From: CALKZN01 sp050633585
GTDB lineage: Bacteria > Pseudomonadota > Gammaproteobacteria > Arenicellales > Arenicellaceae
Length of the DNA: 64,000 nucleotides
Assembly: GCA_050633585.1 (NCBI GenBank)
Contig: JBOEGT010000014.1
Coordinates: 4,360 to 68,359 of the forward strand
Reading direction: 5' to 3'
A model generated the notes under the pieces. That model worked only from the letters and a program-made list of their open reading frames with translations. It ran no database searches and was not told the origin of the DNA. Of the stretch, positions 35,680 to 44,934 are shown in pieces (within the stretch, counting starts at the first letter, position 1; each line of letters starts with the position of its first letter). A program made the translations under genes and the position numbers.

Positions 35680-36294
35680 ATGAACCTCAAAAAGTATCAA
35701 GATCTTCTTTCAACCGATATTTCAGATGCCTTGCATCAAGGTTGCGCAATGGATATTGGTATTCGGTGCCAAATAGCGCAGGGTGAAAAAACTCCTCGCT
35801 TGATGGGGGTTGCTTATACAGTGCGTTGCGAAAATCGGAGCAATACGTATTTGCATGATGCTATTTATTCAGCACCTAAAAACGCCATCGTTGTTGTTGA
35901 AGCAGACAGTCATGATTATGCCATTGCAGGTGGTAATGTGTGTGCAGTTGCCCAACAAAATGGTATTGCTGGCTTTGTCATTGATGGGGTTGTGCGAGAT
36001 ATCGCTGAAGTCAGGAGTATTGGCTTTCCTGTCTTTGCTCGGGGTGTTTATCCAAAGCCTGGGAAGAAAGGACCCGAAGGTGCATCACAGGTTGAAATTC
36101 AGTGCGGAAGTTTAACCGTTAATTCTGGGGATCTGGTTGTTGCTGACGAAGAAGGCATTGTTGTTGTTTCAGCGGAGCATATTGAAGCGGTGCTGGAGAC
36201 AGCGTTGGCAAAAAAAGAGAAAGCAGAAGCGACGTCCTTAGAGGCGTGGCGTGACAATCATTATCAAAAAATTCAAGAAATTGTTGGTAAATAA
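35680..36294 (+). CDS. RraA-like / HMG aldolase-family protein
   Basis: The 204-residue protein has the RraA-family fold motifs (DISDALHQG; AGGNVCAVAQQNGIAGFVIDG; VRDIAEVRSIGFPVFARG; VADEEGIVVV). The Gly-Gly and later Arg-Asp of the aldolase active site are present in GGN...VVRD, so it may be a catalytic aldolase or oxaloacetate decarboxylase rather than a pure RNase E inhibitor. It is divergent from gcvT and 37 bp before a dCTP deaminase gene. The physiological substrate is unknown. Confidence 0.85.
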   Translation: MNLKKYQDLLSTDISDALHQGCAMDIGIRCQIAQGEKTPRLMGVAYTVRCENRSNTYLHDAIYSAPKNAIVVVEADSHDYAIAGGNVCAVAQQNGIAGFVIDGVVRDIAEVRSIGFPVFARGVYPKPGKKGPEGASQVEIQCGSLTVNSGDLVVADEEGIVVVSAEHIEAVLETALAKKEKAEATSLEAWRDNHYQKIQEIVGK

Positions 36295-36331
36295 TGCCAG
36301 CAAGGCTATTAAAGTAGTGGGCTAATAAAAC

Positions 36332-37441
36332 ATGGATCAATATCGAGGCGCCTTAGCGTCACAACATCTGAAACAGCTATTAAGTAATCAAGTTATTCAA
36401 TTAGAGCAGCCTTTGTTCGAAGATCAATTGCAACCCGCAAGTTTAGATTTGCGTTTGGGAGCAGTGGCATATCGTGTCAGGACGTCTTTTTTGCCGGGTA
36501 TTGGTCGGTCCGTTCAAGAATGTATTGATAAGTTAACAATGCATGAGATTAATTTGTCTGACGGGGCTGTTTTAGAAAGAGGCTGTGTCTATATTGTGCC
36601 ATTGCAAGAGTCGTTAATGTTGCCACCGTCATTGGCGGCGGCCGCTAATCCAAAAAGCTCTACTGGTCGTTTAGATGTCTTTACGCGTTTGATTACCGAC
36701 GAGGCAAGAGAGTTTGATCAAGTCGTTGCGGGTTATCAAGGGAAGCTGTATGCAGAAATCTGTCCGCAAACATTCAGTGTGTTGGTGCGATCAGGTTCTC
36801 GTTTATCGCAATTAAGAGTCCGTGCAGGTGAATCTTTTCTGGATGATTCGGAGCATGTTCAGTTGCACCAAACTCGGCAGTTGACCAATGACAGTATTTC
36901 AACCGAGCATATTCGCGGCGGGATTCCTTTAACGGCTGATGTGTTAGGCGAAGATAATGATGGTTTGGTTGGTTATCGTGCTAAACGCCATGCAGGGGTT
37001 GTTGATGTGGATAAAGTGGCGGCATGTGCAGTTTCTGATTTTTGGGAGCCGATATATGCCAATGATAATGCCAAAACGTCAGGGTTGATCTTGGATCCGG
37101 GTGAATTTTATATTTTAGTGTCTCGAGAAGCGGTGCATGTGCCGGTAGATCATGCTGCCGAAATGGTGGCGTATGATAATTTAGTGGGTGAGTTTCGAGT
37201 GCATTACGCTGGCTTTTTTGATCCAGGTTTTGGTGCGCCAGAAGCTGGAGGAGAAGGGTCACGCGCAGTGCTTGAGGTGCGTTCATATGAGGTGCCTTTT
37301 TTGCTAGAACATGGTCAATACGTTGGCCGCCTAGTCTATGAATCACTAAGCGCAATGCCTGAGACTGTGTACGGTGTGGGGTTAAGTTCGAACTACCAAT
37401 CCCAAGGTTTGAAGCTGAGTAAGCATTTCCAAGATGTGTAA
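36332..37441 (+). CDS. dcd: 2'-deoxycytidine 5'-triphosphate deaminase, long form
   Basis: The 369-residue protein is about twice the length of classical Dcd (about 190) and resembles the two-domain dCTP deaminase family. The N-terminal half has QPASLDLRLGAVAYRVR and AAANPKSSTGRLDVFTRLI. The C-terminal half has GLILDPGEFYILVSREAV and GFFDPGFGAPEAGGEGSRAVLEVRS. It makes dUTP for thymidylate synthesis. Possibly co-transcribed with the RraA-like gene. Confidence 0.88.
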   Translation: MDQYRGALASQHLKQLLSNQVIQLEQPLFEDQLQPASLDLRLGAVAYRVRTSFLPGIGRSVQECIDKLTMHEINLSDGAVLERGCVYIVPLQESLMLPPSLAAAANPKSSTGRLDVFTRLITDEAREFDQVVAGYQGKLYAEICPQTFSVLVRSGSRLSQLRVRAGESFLDDSEHVQLHQTRQLTNDSISTEHIRGGIPLTADVLGEDNDGLVGYRAKRHAGVVDVDKVAACAVSDFWEPIYANDNAKTSGLILDPGEFYILVSREAVHVPVDHAAEMVAYDNLVGEFRVHYAGFFDPGFGAPEAGGEGSRAVLEVRSYEVPFLLEHGQYVGRLVYESLSAMPETVYGVGLSSNYQSQGLKLSKHFQDV

Positions 37442-37532
37442 TGGCGTATTTTTTGCTGTTTTTTTGCCTAAATGAGTCTTATATGCTCAAAAACGCGTTG
37501 CAACTCATGCGTTAAGCGTGTTTAATCAGGCT

Positions 37533-37634
37533 ATGGCCTTTTTAACCAACAAACTAATAACACTCTCATCTGGCGCTTTGGAAAAAGTCGTTAATGTCGT
37601 GGTGATTTTAGTGGTGGTTGTGGTATCTAACTGA
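37533..37634 (+). CDS. ilv leader peptide (attenuator), 33 residues
   Basis: From ATG 37533 the frame encodes a 33-residue peptide ending in VVNVVVILVVVVVSN. It has ten Val, five Leu and two Ile codons, with nine Val in the last fifteen residues. It is followed by an antiterminator/terminator pair and then acetolactate synthase genes. Ribosome stalling at these codons when branched-chain aminoacyl-tRNA is scarce should favour read-through, as for E. coli ivbL. Confidence 0.93.
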   Translation: MAFLTNKLITLSSGALEKVVNVVVILVVVVVSN

Positions 37635-37659
37635 TATCGGAGAGAGGCGTTGAGCACTT

Positions 37660-37689
37660 AAGCCTTTCTCTTCAGAGAAGGGCTTTTTT
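37660..37689 (+). terminator. ilv attenuator terminator
   Basis: The stem AAGCCTTTCTC / GAGAAGGGCTT with a TTCA loop is followed by a T-tract. The upstream GAGAGAGGC (from 37640), just after the leader peptide stop, can pair with GCCTTTCTC of the left arm to form the competing antiterminator. Confidence 0.92.
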
Positions 37690-37766
37690 ATTGCTTGTCT
37701 CATGAGTAAGTTTTAAGTTAGAAATAATATAAAAAACGACAATTTAATTTCAATGGTAATACCATT

Positions 37767-39524
37767 ATGACTGTATCGAAAGAAAATATCCGAGGTTCGC
37801 ATGCCTTGTTAGAGTGCTTAATTGCTGAAGGTGTTGACACGTTGTTTGGCTATCCTGGTGGAGCAATTATGCCAGTTTACGATGCAATGTATGATTACGC
37901 AGGTCAGTTAACCCATATTTTGGCTCGCCATGAACAAGGCGCGATTCATGCTGCTGAAGCGTATGCTCGAATTGATCGCAAAACCGCTGTTTGTATTGCT
38001 ACTTCTGGTCCAGGCGCAACTAATTTGTTGACCGGTGTGTATGATGCACTGCTTGATTCAACACCATTAGTCGCGATCACTGGGCAAGTACTTGATTCGT
38101 TATTGGGATCAGATGCGTTCCAAGAATCGGATATTATTGGTGCGTCAGCGCCATTGACGAAATGGAATTATCAAATTAGTGATGCCAATCAAATTGCTGA
38201 AGTCATGCGTAAAGCGTTTTATATAGCGAATTCAGGCCGCCCAGGGCCTGTGTTGATTGATATTACAAAGAATGCTCAAATTCAGATGTTGGAAAAATTT
38301 TCTTACGAAAGCAACAAAGATAACCCAAATGTGAATATTCGCAGCTATCGACCATTGCCTAAAGTGAAGTCACAAGATATTGCGGCTGCAGTTGAGTTGA
38401 TCGATGAGGCGAAGCAACCGTTGATCTTGGCAGGACATGGTGTGCATATTGCGGGCGCTCAGGAGACATTAAAAGCGTTTGCGGAAAAAACAGGTATTCC
38501 TGTTTCAACGACATTTCATGGTTTGTCTAGCATGCCAGCTGGGCACCCTTTATATGTTGGTTTGCCTGGTATGCATGGTAATTATGGGCCTAATTTTCTG
38601 TCTAATGAAAGTGATGTTGTGATTGCGATTGGGATGCGTTTTGATGATCGAGTGACTGGCGATTTGCCACGTTATTTGCCTAATTCTAAAGTTATTCATA
38701 TTGAAATTGATCAGGCGGAAATCAATAAAAATGTTCCTGCTACGGTAGCCATTCATGCGGATGCTAAGCAAGCGCTTGAGGCTCTTTTACCCCTAGTCTC
38801 TGAAAAGGAGCATCCTGAGTGGTTAGCTCGTTTTAGGGAGTGTGACCAAAAAGAAAAAGAAATTGTTATTGACAAGTTAGTGTCGGCCAATGATGACGGG
38901 ACTTTAAAAATGCCGCAAGTCATGAGAATGGTGTCTGATAAGACCGATGGAAATGCGGTTGTAGTGACTGATGTTGGCCAACACCAAATGATTGGTATGC
39001 GCTATTACGACTTTAAATCCAAAGATGCATGGATTAGTTCTGGAGGTTCTGGAACAATGGGTTTTGGCTTGCCAGCTGCTTTTGGTGCCGCCTATGCGGA
39101 AAAGCAACGTGCAGAAAAAACGGGAAATCCCGCACGACCTGTGATCGCGGTTGTCGGTGACGGTGGGTTTCAAATGACAATACAAGAACTTGGCATGTGT
39201 AGTCAGTGGGAAGTGCCGGTGAAAATTTTATTATTAGATAATAATTATTTAGGGATGGTGCGTCAGTGGCAGCAGTTGTTTTTTGATCACCGTTATTCAC
39301 AAGTGGGTTTAACAAATCCAGATTTCGTGAAAATTTCTGATGGTTTTGGGGTGCCTGCTGAACGTGTCAGTCATGTTGATCAGCTAAATGATGCGGTTGA
39401 TCGTTTTCTTTCGGCGGAGACGCCTTATTTATTGCATGTTGACGTCATTAATGAAGAAAACGTGTTTCCAATGGTGGCGGCTGGTAAGTCTGTTGCTGAA
39501 ATTGCATTAACGGCGGAGGGTTAA
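37767..39524 (+). CDS. ilvB: Acetolactate synthase large subunit
   Basis: The 585-residue ThDP enzyme catalyses the first common step of valine, leucine and isoleucine synthesis. The catalytic Glu is in ARHEQGAIHAAE (about 52); the ThDP-binding motif is GDGGFQM...NNNYLGMVRQW (about 464-493, written with a gap). An AATGGT-AAT-ACCATT mini-hairpin ends two bases before the ATG and there is no obvious Shine-Dalgarno, which could modulate initiation. It is controlled by the upstream attenuator and followed by its regulatory subunit after 3 bp. Confidence 0.95.
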   Translation: MTVSKENIRGSHALLECLIAEGVDTLFGYPGGAIMPVYDAMYDYAGQLTHILARHEQGAIHAAEAYARIDRKTAVCIATSGPGATNLLTGVYDALLDSTPLVAITGQVLDSLLGSDAFQESDIIGASAPLTKWNYQISDANQIAEVMRKAFYIANSGRPGPVLIDITKNAQIQMLEKFSYESNKDNPNVNIRSYRPLPKVKSQDIAAAVELIDEAKQPLILAGHGVHIAGAQETLKAFAEKTGIPVSTTFHGLSSMPAGHPLYVGLPGMHGNYGPNFLSNESDVVIAIGMRFDDRVTGDLPRYLPNSKVIHIEIDQAEINKNVPATVAIHADAKQALEALLPLVSEKEHPEWLARFRECDQKEKEIVIDKLVSANDDGTLKMPQVMRMVSDKTDGNAVVVTDVGQHQMIGMRYYDFKSKDAWISSGGSGTMGFGLPAAFGAAYAEKQRAEKTGNPARPVIAVVGDGGFQMTIQELGMCSQWEVPVKILLLDNNYLGMVRQWQQLFFDHRYSQVGLTNPDFVKISDGFGVPAERVSHVDQLNDAVDRFLSAETPYLLHVDVINEENVFPMVAAGKSVAEIALTAEG

Positions 39525-39527
39525 GGT

Positions 39528-40094
39528 ATGGATTTAAATGCACCAGAAATAGATCATGATGCACAGCATTCTTATACATTAACGGTTTTTACTGAAAATG
39601 TTCCTGGGCTTCTCTCAGAAGTAGTCTCTGTCTTTACAAGGATTAAGATGAATATTGATACTTTGACAGTCAGTGCATCGAGAATTGAGGGGATTCATCG
39701 TTTTACAGTGACGATTGACTGCACGAAAAAACTGATCGACAAAATTACTGCTCAACTTGAAAAAAAGGTGGATATTGTTGCAGCCTTTGCTTACTTGTCT
39801 CATGAAGTGGTTGCGCGTGAAATCGCAATGTTTAAAGTGGATATTAAAGTGTTGCAGGATGATGCCATTCGTGAAGGTTTGCTTGATTTGCATAATCCAG
39901 CCGTTATCGAGGAGCATGATAAATATGCCGTGTTAATTAAGTCTGGTAAAGAGGCTAAAATACAAGCGATGTTTGACTATTTAGAGCCGCATAATTGTAT
40001 CTACGAATTTGTTCGTAGTGGTCGAATTGCGGTGGTTCGAGAGATGGATCCATTTAGCAAGCGATTGGATTCAATGGATAAAGATTTCCATTAG
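39528..40094 (+). CDS. ilvN: Acetolactate synthase small (regulatory) subunit
   Basis: The 188-residue protein has an N-terminal ACT domain (SYTLTVFTENVPGLLSEVV; KMNIDTLTVSAS; EGIHRFTVTID, about 12-95) and a C-terminal second regulatory domain ending FVRSGRIAVVREMD. It confers valine feedback control on the catalytic subunit. Sequence style, by memory, is closer to Bacteroidetes-type IlvH than to enterobacterial IlvN or IlvH. It ends before a strong terminator, and ilvC is not adjacent. Confidence 0.93.
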   Translation: MDLNAPEIDHDAQHSYTLTVFTENVPGLLSEVVSVFTRIKMNIDTLTVSASRIEGIHRFTVTIDCTKKLIDKITAQLEKKVDIVAAFAYLSHEVVAREIAMFKVDIKVLQDDAIREGLLDLHNPAVIEEHDKYAVLIKSGKEAKIQAMFDYLEPHNCIYEFVRSGRIAVVREMDPFSKRLDSMDKDFH

Positions 40095-40115
40095 GCATAT
40101 TGTTTGTCTATTCAA

Positions 40116-40141
40116 GGCGAGCTTATTAGCTCGCCTTTTTT
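40116..40141 (+). terminator. Terminator of the ilv operon
   Basis: The stem GGCGAGC / GCTCGCC with a 6-nt loop is followed by six T residues. The T-tract reaches the stop codon of the convergent cmoB. Confidence 0.92.
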
Positions 40142-41120
40142 ATGATTTTGTTGCAATCAATGTTGCACGTTTTGGAGCGGGGTAGCCTTCCCGAGTTTTA
40201 CAGGTGTCTTTTGGGTCAAGGAACTCTCGTAGAGAGTAGCCTTCAATCCATTCGGTTCGGCGCTGTTCTTCTAAGCTTGTGGTATTTACCTCAATGCATT
40301 GGATATTAATAAATCCGGCTTCTTTTAGTTCTTGTTTGAGGCGATTAATGGTGGGTATATTCCATACGTTTCGCATTGCAGCATATCGATCTTCGGGTAT
40401 TAATACACCATCAACCAAGCCTTCATAATCGTCATCGACAATTAAGGTTTCGAGGACCAGTTCTCCTTTATCTTTGAGTGTATTGCGAAGCTCAATCAGA
40501 TGCTGTTGCATATCGCGCCGGTGATACAAGATTCCCATCGAAAATGTCGTATCAAAGAATGCCATCTTTTCAGGTAAGTGTTCAATGCCCACGGGAGTAA
40601 AATCAAACTGTGTAGATTGTATGTATTTTTGGCAACTGAGGTACTGTATGAAAAAGCGTAGCGTTGGATCGATGCCGAGCACATATTTTGCACCGGCGCC
40701 AAGCATTCTCCAGCAATGATAGCCGCTGCCACAGCCTACATCTAATACGTGTTTTCCTGATAAGTTGGAAATGTGGGGTGCCAATCGTTGCCATTTCCAA
40801 TCTGAGCGCCATTCTGTGTCGATGAAAATACCAAAAAAATCATATGGGCCTTTGCGCCAAGGCATTAACGCTTTGAGTTGAGTGTGTAATTCTTTAGTTT
40901 GCGCGTTATTGATCTCATTAGCGTGGCCTATTGTTACCGTGTCTTGGTTTAGGTCAATATGATCGGTTTCTATGTCAGGGAGGTTGGCAATAGTGGATAG
41001 CCATTGATCAAGGTGTCCATGTTTTTTTTGTAAAACATGTTGATCTAACATGCTCTTTAAATCACTTCGAAAAGCATTTAACTCTGGGCGTTCTAGTAAC
41101 TGATGGAAGTCTAAAGGCAT
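40140..41120 (-). CDS. cmoB: tRNA U34 carboxymethyltransferase CmoB
   Basis: This 326-residue SAM-type methyltransferase-fold enzyme uses carboxy-SAM from CmoA to make cmo5U34 in tRNA. Motifs are WRKGPYDFFGIFIDTEWRSD (about 91-110), HVLDVGCGSGYHCWRM and SMGILYHRRDM. It follows cmoA by 43 bp on the same strand. Confidence 0.96.
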   Translation of the reverse strand: MPLDFHQLLERPELNAFRSDLKSMLDQHVLQKKHGHLDQWLSTIANLPDIETDHIDLNQDTVTIGHANEINNAQTKELHTQLKALMPWRKGPYDFFGIFIDTEWRSDWKWQRLAPHISNLSGKHVLDVGCGSGYHCWRMLGAGAKYVLGIDPTLRFFIQYLSCQKYIQSTQFDFTPVGIEHLPEKMAFFDTTFSMGILYHRRDMQQHLIELRNTLKDKGELVLETLIVDDDYEGLVDGVLIPEDRYAAMRNVWNIPTINRLKQELKEAGFINIQCIEVNTTSLEEQRRTEWIEGYSLREFLDPKDTCKTREGYPAPKRATLIATKS

Positions 41121-41163
41121 GAGGTTGAATATATACAGTGCGGTAAATGGGTGGCGTTTATTG

Positions 41164-41907
41164 TTACTTTATCGCGATAAAAGAACAAAATGAGGTGTTT
41201 TGATACCACTGAGAGATATGTGTAAAACCTGCAGTTGCTAAACGATCAATGTGCTGTTCAGCGGTTTCTACTTTCATAATATTTTCAATAGCATCTCGTT
41301 TTTGTGAGATTTCTAGTTCGCTATAACCTTGTTCTCGTTTGAATGCGTGGTGCACGTCGGTTAAGTGTTGGTGAACGACTGGGTTGTTAAACCTAACTTT
41401 TTCAGAAAGAATTAAGCAAGCTCCATTGTTCATGCCTGAAAAAATAGTACTTAATAAGTCTAATCTATCTTCAACTGGTAGAAACTGCAGTGTGAAATTT
41501 AATACGACCATTGATGCATTTTGGATGCTAATGTCCCGGATATCAGCTTGTTCAAATTTAGTGGCTATGTGATCGTTCTCGAAGTCATTAGCAATGAAAC
41601 CTCTGGCTCTTTTAATCATGTCTTTCGACATATCAACACTAAAAATTGTCACACCTTGGTTGGTTGTCGCGCCTTGGCGCATTGCTAGTGTTGATGCGCC
41701 TAGAGAGCATCCAAGGTCATAGCAATGTGAATTGTCTTGAATAAATCGATCAGCGAAATGCGAGATGTTATGAATGATTGTGGCATAACCTGGCACTGAG
41801 CGGTTGATCATGTCTTCAAAGACGCTCACGACATTTTGATCAAATTCAAAATCTGTTAATTCATCCAGAGGGTTTTGGTAAACGGTGTCGCGTTTGCGTG
41901 AAGACAT
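41164..41907 (-). CDS. cmoA: Carboxy-S-adenosyl-L-methionine synthase CmoA
   Basis: The 247-residue enzyme converts SAM and prephenate to carboxy-SAM. Features are FDQNVVSVFEDMINRSVPGY near the N-terminus, CYDLGCSLGASTLAMRQ (SAM motif, about 60-76) and NFTLQFLP. It supplies the substrate of CmoB encoded next. Confidence 0.96.
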   Translation of the reverse strand: MSSRKRDTVYQNPLDELTDFEFDQNVVSVFEDMINRSVPGYATIIHNISHFADRFIQDNSHCYDLGCSLGASTLAMRQGATTNQGVTIFSVDMSKDMIKRARGFIANDFENDHIATKFEQADIRDISIQNASMVVLNFTLQFLPVEDRLDLLSTIFSGMNNGACLILSEKVRFNNPVVHQHLTDVHHAFKREQGYSELEISQKRDAIENIMKVETAEQHIDRLATAGFTHISQWYQNTSFCSFIAIK

Positions 41908-42032
41908 GAAAAGTAGATGTTTAGTTTAAGTTGATTGAAGCTTATGATTCAAGGCATAGTATAATCGCTAACGATTAATGCTTTCAAAAGAAAAGCGATG
42001 GGCTTGGTTTTGTTTATCGCGTTTGTAAATTT

Positions 42033-42902
42033 ATGCTGCCTGTCATTTCTATTATTTTCCCAATCTTTTTTATCGTGCTTTGCGGTTACATATACGCGTG
42101 CTTTGAAAAGCCTGATATGCAAGTGATTAATCGCATGATATTACAGTTGTTAGTGCCAGCTTTGGTATTTTCTGTCATGTCGAGTAAAGATTTTGAAATT
42201 GCGATTTACTCTAAGCTAGCTCTCGCTGGGGTAGGCGTTATCTTGGCATCAGGGCTGGCCGCTTATTTTGTGGCTAAATTATGTCACTTTCAGTGGAAGA
42301 CATTGGTGCCTCCCATGATGTTTCGCAATTGGGGGAATTTAGGGATTCCTCTCATTGTGTTTGCTTTTGGTGAGCAAGCTTTGAATGCCGCCGTGATTTT
42401 ATTTTTGGTGGGCAATGTGGTGCATTTCTCTATCGGTGTGATTTTGATGAGTGGGCGTTTTAATGTGCGGGAATTTTTTCAAACACCTGTGATTATTGCG
42501 ATGCTACTAGGCTTGTTGGTGAATATTGCTGATATACAAATGCCTGTATTCCTATTGAGGCCATTAGATATGATAGGTCAGGCGGCGATTCCATTAATGT
42601 TGGTCTCTTTGGGTGTCAGGCTACAGCATGTACGATGGAGTGATTTGTCGATGGCTTTTGTAGGCGCTGTTTTAGGGCCTATCATCGGGTTAACTATTGC
42701 TTTTGTACTTGCTTCGCTGTTAGGGATGAGTGATCTTCAAACAAAGCAGATAATGATATTTGGTGCGCTTCCCCCGGCGGTAGTTAATTACATGTTCGCC
42801 GAACGCTATAATCTTGAGCCGGAAAAAGTGGCATCAATTGTTTTGTTGAGTAATCTTGTTTCGATCGGTGTATATTTCGTTTTGCTTTATTTTATCATCT
42901 AG
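42033..42902 (+). CDS. AEC-family transporter (auxin efflux carrier fold)
   Basis: The 289-residue membrane protein has about ten helices in two repeated halves, with the family's MFRNWGNLGIPL crossover and PPAVVNYMFAERYN near the end. The substrate is unknown; relatives move malate, malonate or other small anions. It stands alone, divergent from cmoA, with a TATAAT at 41960-41965 upstream. Confidence 0.88.
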   Translation: MLPVISIIFPIFFIVLCGYIYACFEKPDMQVINRMILQLLVPALVFSVMSSKDFEIAIYSKLALAGVGVILASGLAAYFVAKLCHFQWKTLVPPMMFRNWGNLGIPLIVFAFGEQALNAAVILFLVGNVVHFSIGVILMSGRFNVREFFQTPVIIAMLLGLLVNIADIQMPVFLLRPLDMIGQAAIPLMLVSLGVRLQHVRWSDLSMAFVGAVLGPIIGLTIAFVLASLLGMSDLQTKQIMIFGALPPAVVNYMFAERYNLEPEKVASIVLLSNLVSIGVYFVLLYFII

Positions 42903-42926
42903 TCAGTAATTAGTTGTCTTGGAGCT

Positions 42927-42956
42927 TTGTGTATCGCTGTGTGATGACGTTATAAT
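42927..42956 (+). promoter_or_regulatory. Sigma-70-like promoter upstream of fabA
   Basis: TTGTGT-N18-TATAAT lies 132 bp before the fabA start. A second weaker candidate (TTACTT-N18-TAGAAT) is nearer the gene. I found no recognisable FadR or FabR operator. Confidence 0.45.
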
Positions 42957-43087
42957 ACCGCCTCTTAAATTGATGTTGGGTGTATGTGTATATACTTCAA
43001 TCAAGCAATAGATAAAAAACCATTTATGAGCACACCGCTAGCGAGTTACTTCATAGTTCAAGGGTTTGCTAGAATTAAAAAAACGAT

Positions 43088-43594
43088 ATGTTAAAAAAAC
43101 ACAGTTATTCATACGAAGATTTAATTGCGCATGGAAAGGGCGAATTACCCGGACAGGACGCATCACGCTTGCCAGCACCTCCAATGTTAATGTTTGATCG
43201 CATTGTTGAAATTAATGATGATGGAGGCGAACATGGTAAGGGTAAGATTATTGCTGAATTAGATGTGAACCCTGATTTATGGTTTTTTCAATGTCACTTT
43301 ATCGGTGACCCTGTCATGCCAGGATGCCTGGGTTTGGATGCTGTGTGGCAGTTGATCGGTTTTTACCTTGGTTGGATTGGCGGGCCCGGTAAAGGTCGTG
43401 CTCTGGGTGTGGGTGACGTAAAGTTTACTGGTCAGGTCGAAAACGATGCTAAATTAGTTCGTTATGAAATTGATATGACGCGCGTGATCTCTAGGCGCTT
43501 GTTTATGGGGATCGGTGATGCGAGTGTTTATGTCGATGGTGAAGAAATTTATACCATGAAAGACTTGAAAGTGGGTCTTTTTAAAGATACATAA
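43088..43594 (+). CDS. fabA: 3-hydroxydecanoyl-ACP dehydratase/isomerase FabA
   Basis: The 168-residue hot-dog enzyme introduces the cis double bond in anaerobic unsaturated fatty acid synthesis. The catalytic His is in FFQCHFIGDPVMPGCLGLDA (about 70), with the partner Asp at the end of that motif. It is followed by fabB after 49 bp, the usual gammaproteobacterial pair. Confidence 0.97.
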   Translation: MLKKHSYSYEDLIAHGKGELPGQDASRLPAPPMLMFDRIVEINDDGGEHGKGKIIAELDVNPDLWFFQCHFIGDPVMPGCLGLDAVWQLIGFYLGWIGGPGKGRALGVGDVKFTGQVENDAKLVRYEIDMTRVISRRLFMGIGDASVYVDGEEIYTMKDLKVGLFKDT

Positions 43595-43643
43595 GCGCGA
43601 ATAACTAATCTAATTATAGATCCAATATAGGTAAGGGGTTTTT

Positions 43644-44861
43644 ATGAAACGTGTAGTCGTCACTGGTTTGGGTATTGTCTCCAGCATTGGTAATAATGCG
43701 GACGAAGTCACAAACAGCCTAAAGAATGGCACGTCAGGTATTGAATTTTGCGAGGATTACGCGGAATTAGGCATGCGCAGCCATGTTGCTGGGCGTGTTC
43801 ATATAGATTTAGACGAATTCATTGACAGGAAGCAAAAGCGTTTCATGGGTGATGCGGCAGCATTTACTTATATCGCGATGCAGCAAGCCATTGCAGACTC
43901 AGGCTTGGACTTGGACGTCATTAAGGATCCTAAGGTTGGTTTGATTACGGGGTCTGGGGGTGGTTCTTCTCAGGCTAGCGTTGCCGCAGCTGATACTGCG
44001 CGTTCACGTGGTGTAAAGCGGATTGGCCCCTATGGCGTGACTAAGACCATGGGGAGTACGACATCAGCTTGTTTGGCAACGATGTTCGGAATTCAAGGGA
44101 CGAGCTATTCCATTAGTTCGGCCTGTTCTACGAGTGCGCATTGCATTGGTCATGCGGCAGATATTATCCGCTCTGGACGTCATCACACCGTTTTTGCAGG
44201 TGGGGGTGAAGAAGAGAGTTGGGAGATGTCAATTTTGTTTGATGCTATGGGTGCGATGTCAAGCAAGTATAATGACACACCAGAGAAAGCGTCTCGAACC
44301 TATGACGTTAATAGAGATGGTTTTGTGATTGCTGGCGGTGGCGGTATGCTCGTGCTTGAAGAGTTGGAGCATGCGCAAGCGCGTGGTGCAAAAATTTATG
44401 CAGAACTCGTTGGTTTTGGTGCAACATCTGATGGTTATGACATGGTCGCTCCGTCAGGAGAAGGTGCTGTTCGTTGTATGCAGCAAGCCTTGGAAGACTT
44501 TTCAGGTTCCGTTGACTACATTAATACTCATGGCACATCGACGCCGGTAGGCGATGCGAAAGAGCTTGATGCGATTCGAGAGGTTTTTGCATCAAGTGAT
44601 AAGTTCCCTGCTATTAGTGCTACCAAAGCGTTAACGGGACACGCTTTGGGTGCTGCAGGCGTTAATGAAGCAATTTATTCATTATTGATGATGCAAGATG
44701 ATTTCATGGCAGCATCTGCAAATATTGAGGAGCTTGATCCTGCTGCAGAAGGTTTGCCAATTTTGACTGAGAGACGAGATGGTAAGTTTGATACCGTGAT
44801 GTCTAACTCGTTTGGTTTTGGTGGTACAAACGCGTCATTGGTTTTCACGCGTTTTGTTTAG
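43644..44861 (+). CDS. fabB: 3-oxoacyl-ACP synthase I FabB
   Basis: The 405-residue KAS I enzyme elongates the unsaturated intermediate made by FabA. The catalytic Cys is in SSACSTSAHC (about 163), with the two His in NTHGTSTPVGD (about 298) and KALTGHALGAAG (about 333). It shares an operon with fabA. Confidence 0.97.
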   Translation: MKRVVVTGLGIVSSIGNNADEVTNSLKNGTSGIEFCEDYAELGMRSHVAGRVHIDLDEFIDRKQKRFMGDAAAFTYIAMQQAIADSGLDLDVIKDPKVGLITGSGGGSSQASVAAADTARSRGVKRIGPYGVTKTMGSTTSACLATMFGIQGTSYSISSACSTSAHCIGHAADIIRSGRHHTVFAGGGEEESWEMSILFDAMGAMSSKYNDTPEKASRTYDVNRDGFVIAGGGGMLVLEELEHAQARGAKIYAELVGFGATSDGYDMVAPSGEGAVRCMQQALEDFSGSVDYINTHGTSTPVGDAKELDAIREVFASSDKFPAISATKALTGHALGAAGVNEAIYSLLMMQDDFMAASANIEELDPAAEGLPILTERRDGKFDTVMSNSFGFGGTNASLVFTRFV

Positions 44862-44934
44862 TTGCTGTCATTTCATTCAATGTGTTGAATGAAATAGACG
44901 CGCCTTTGACTATCGGTAATAGATACTCATTGTT

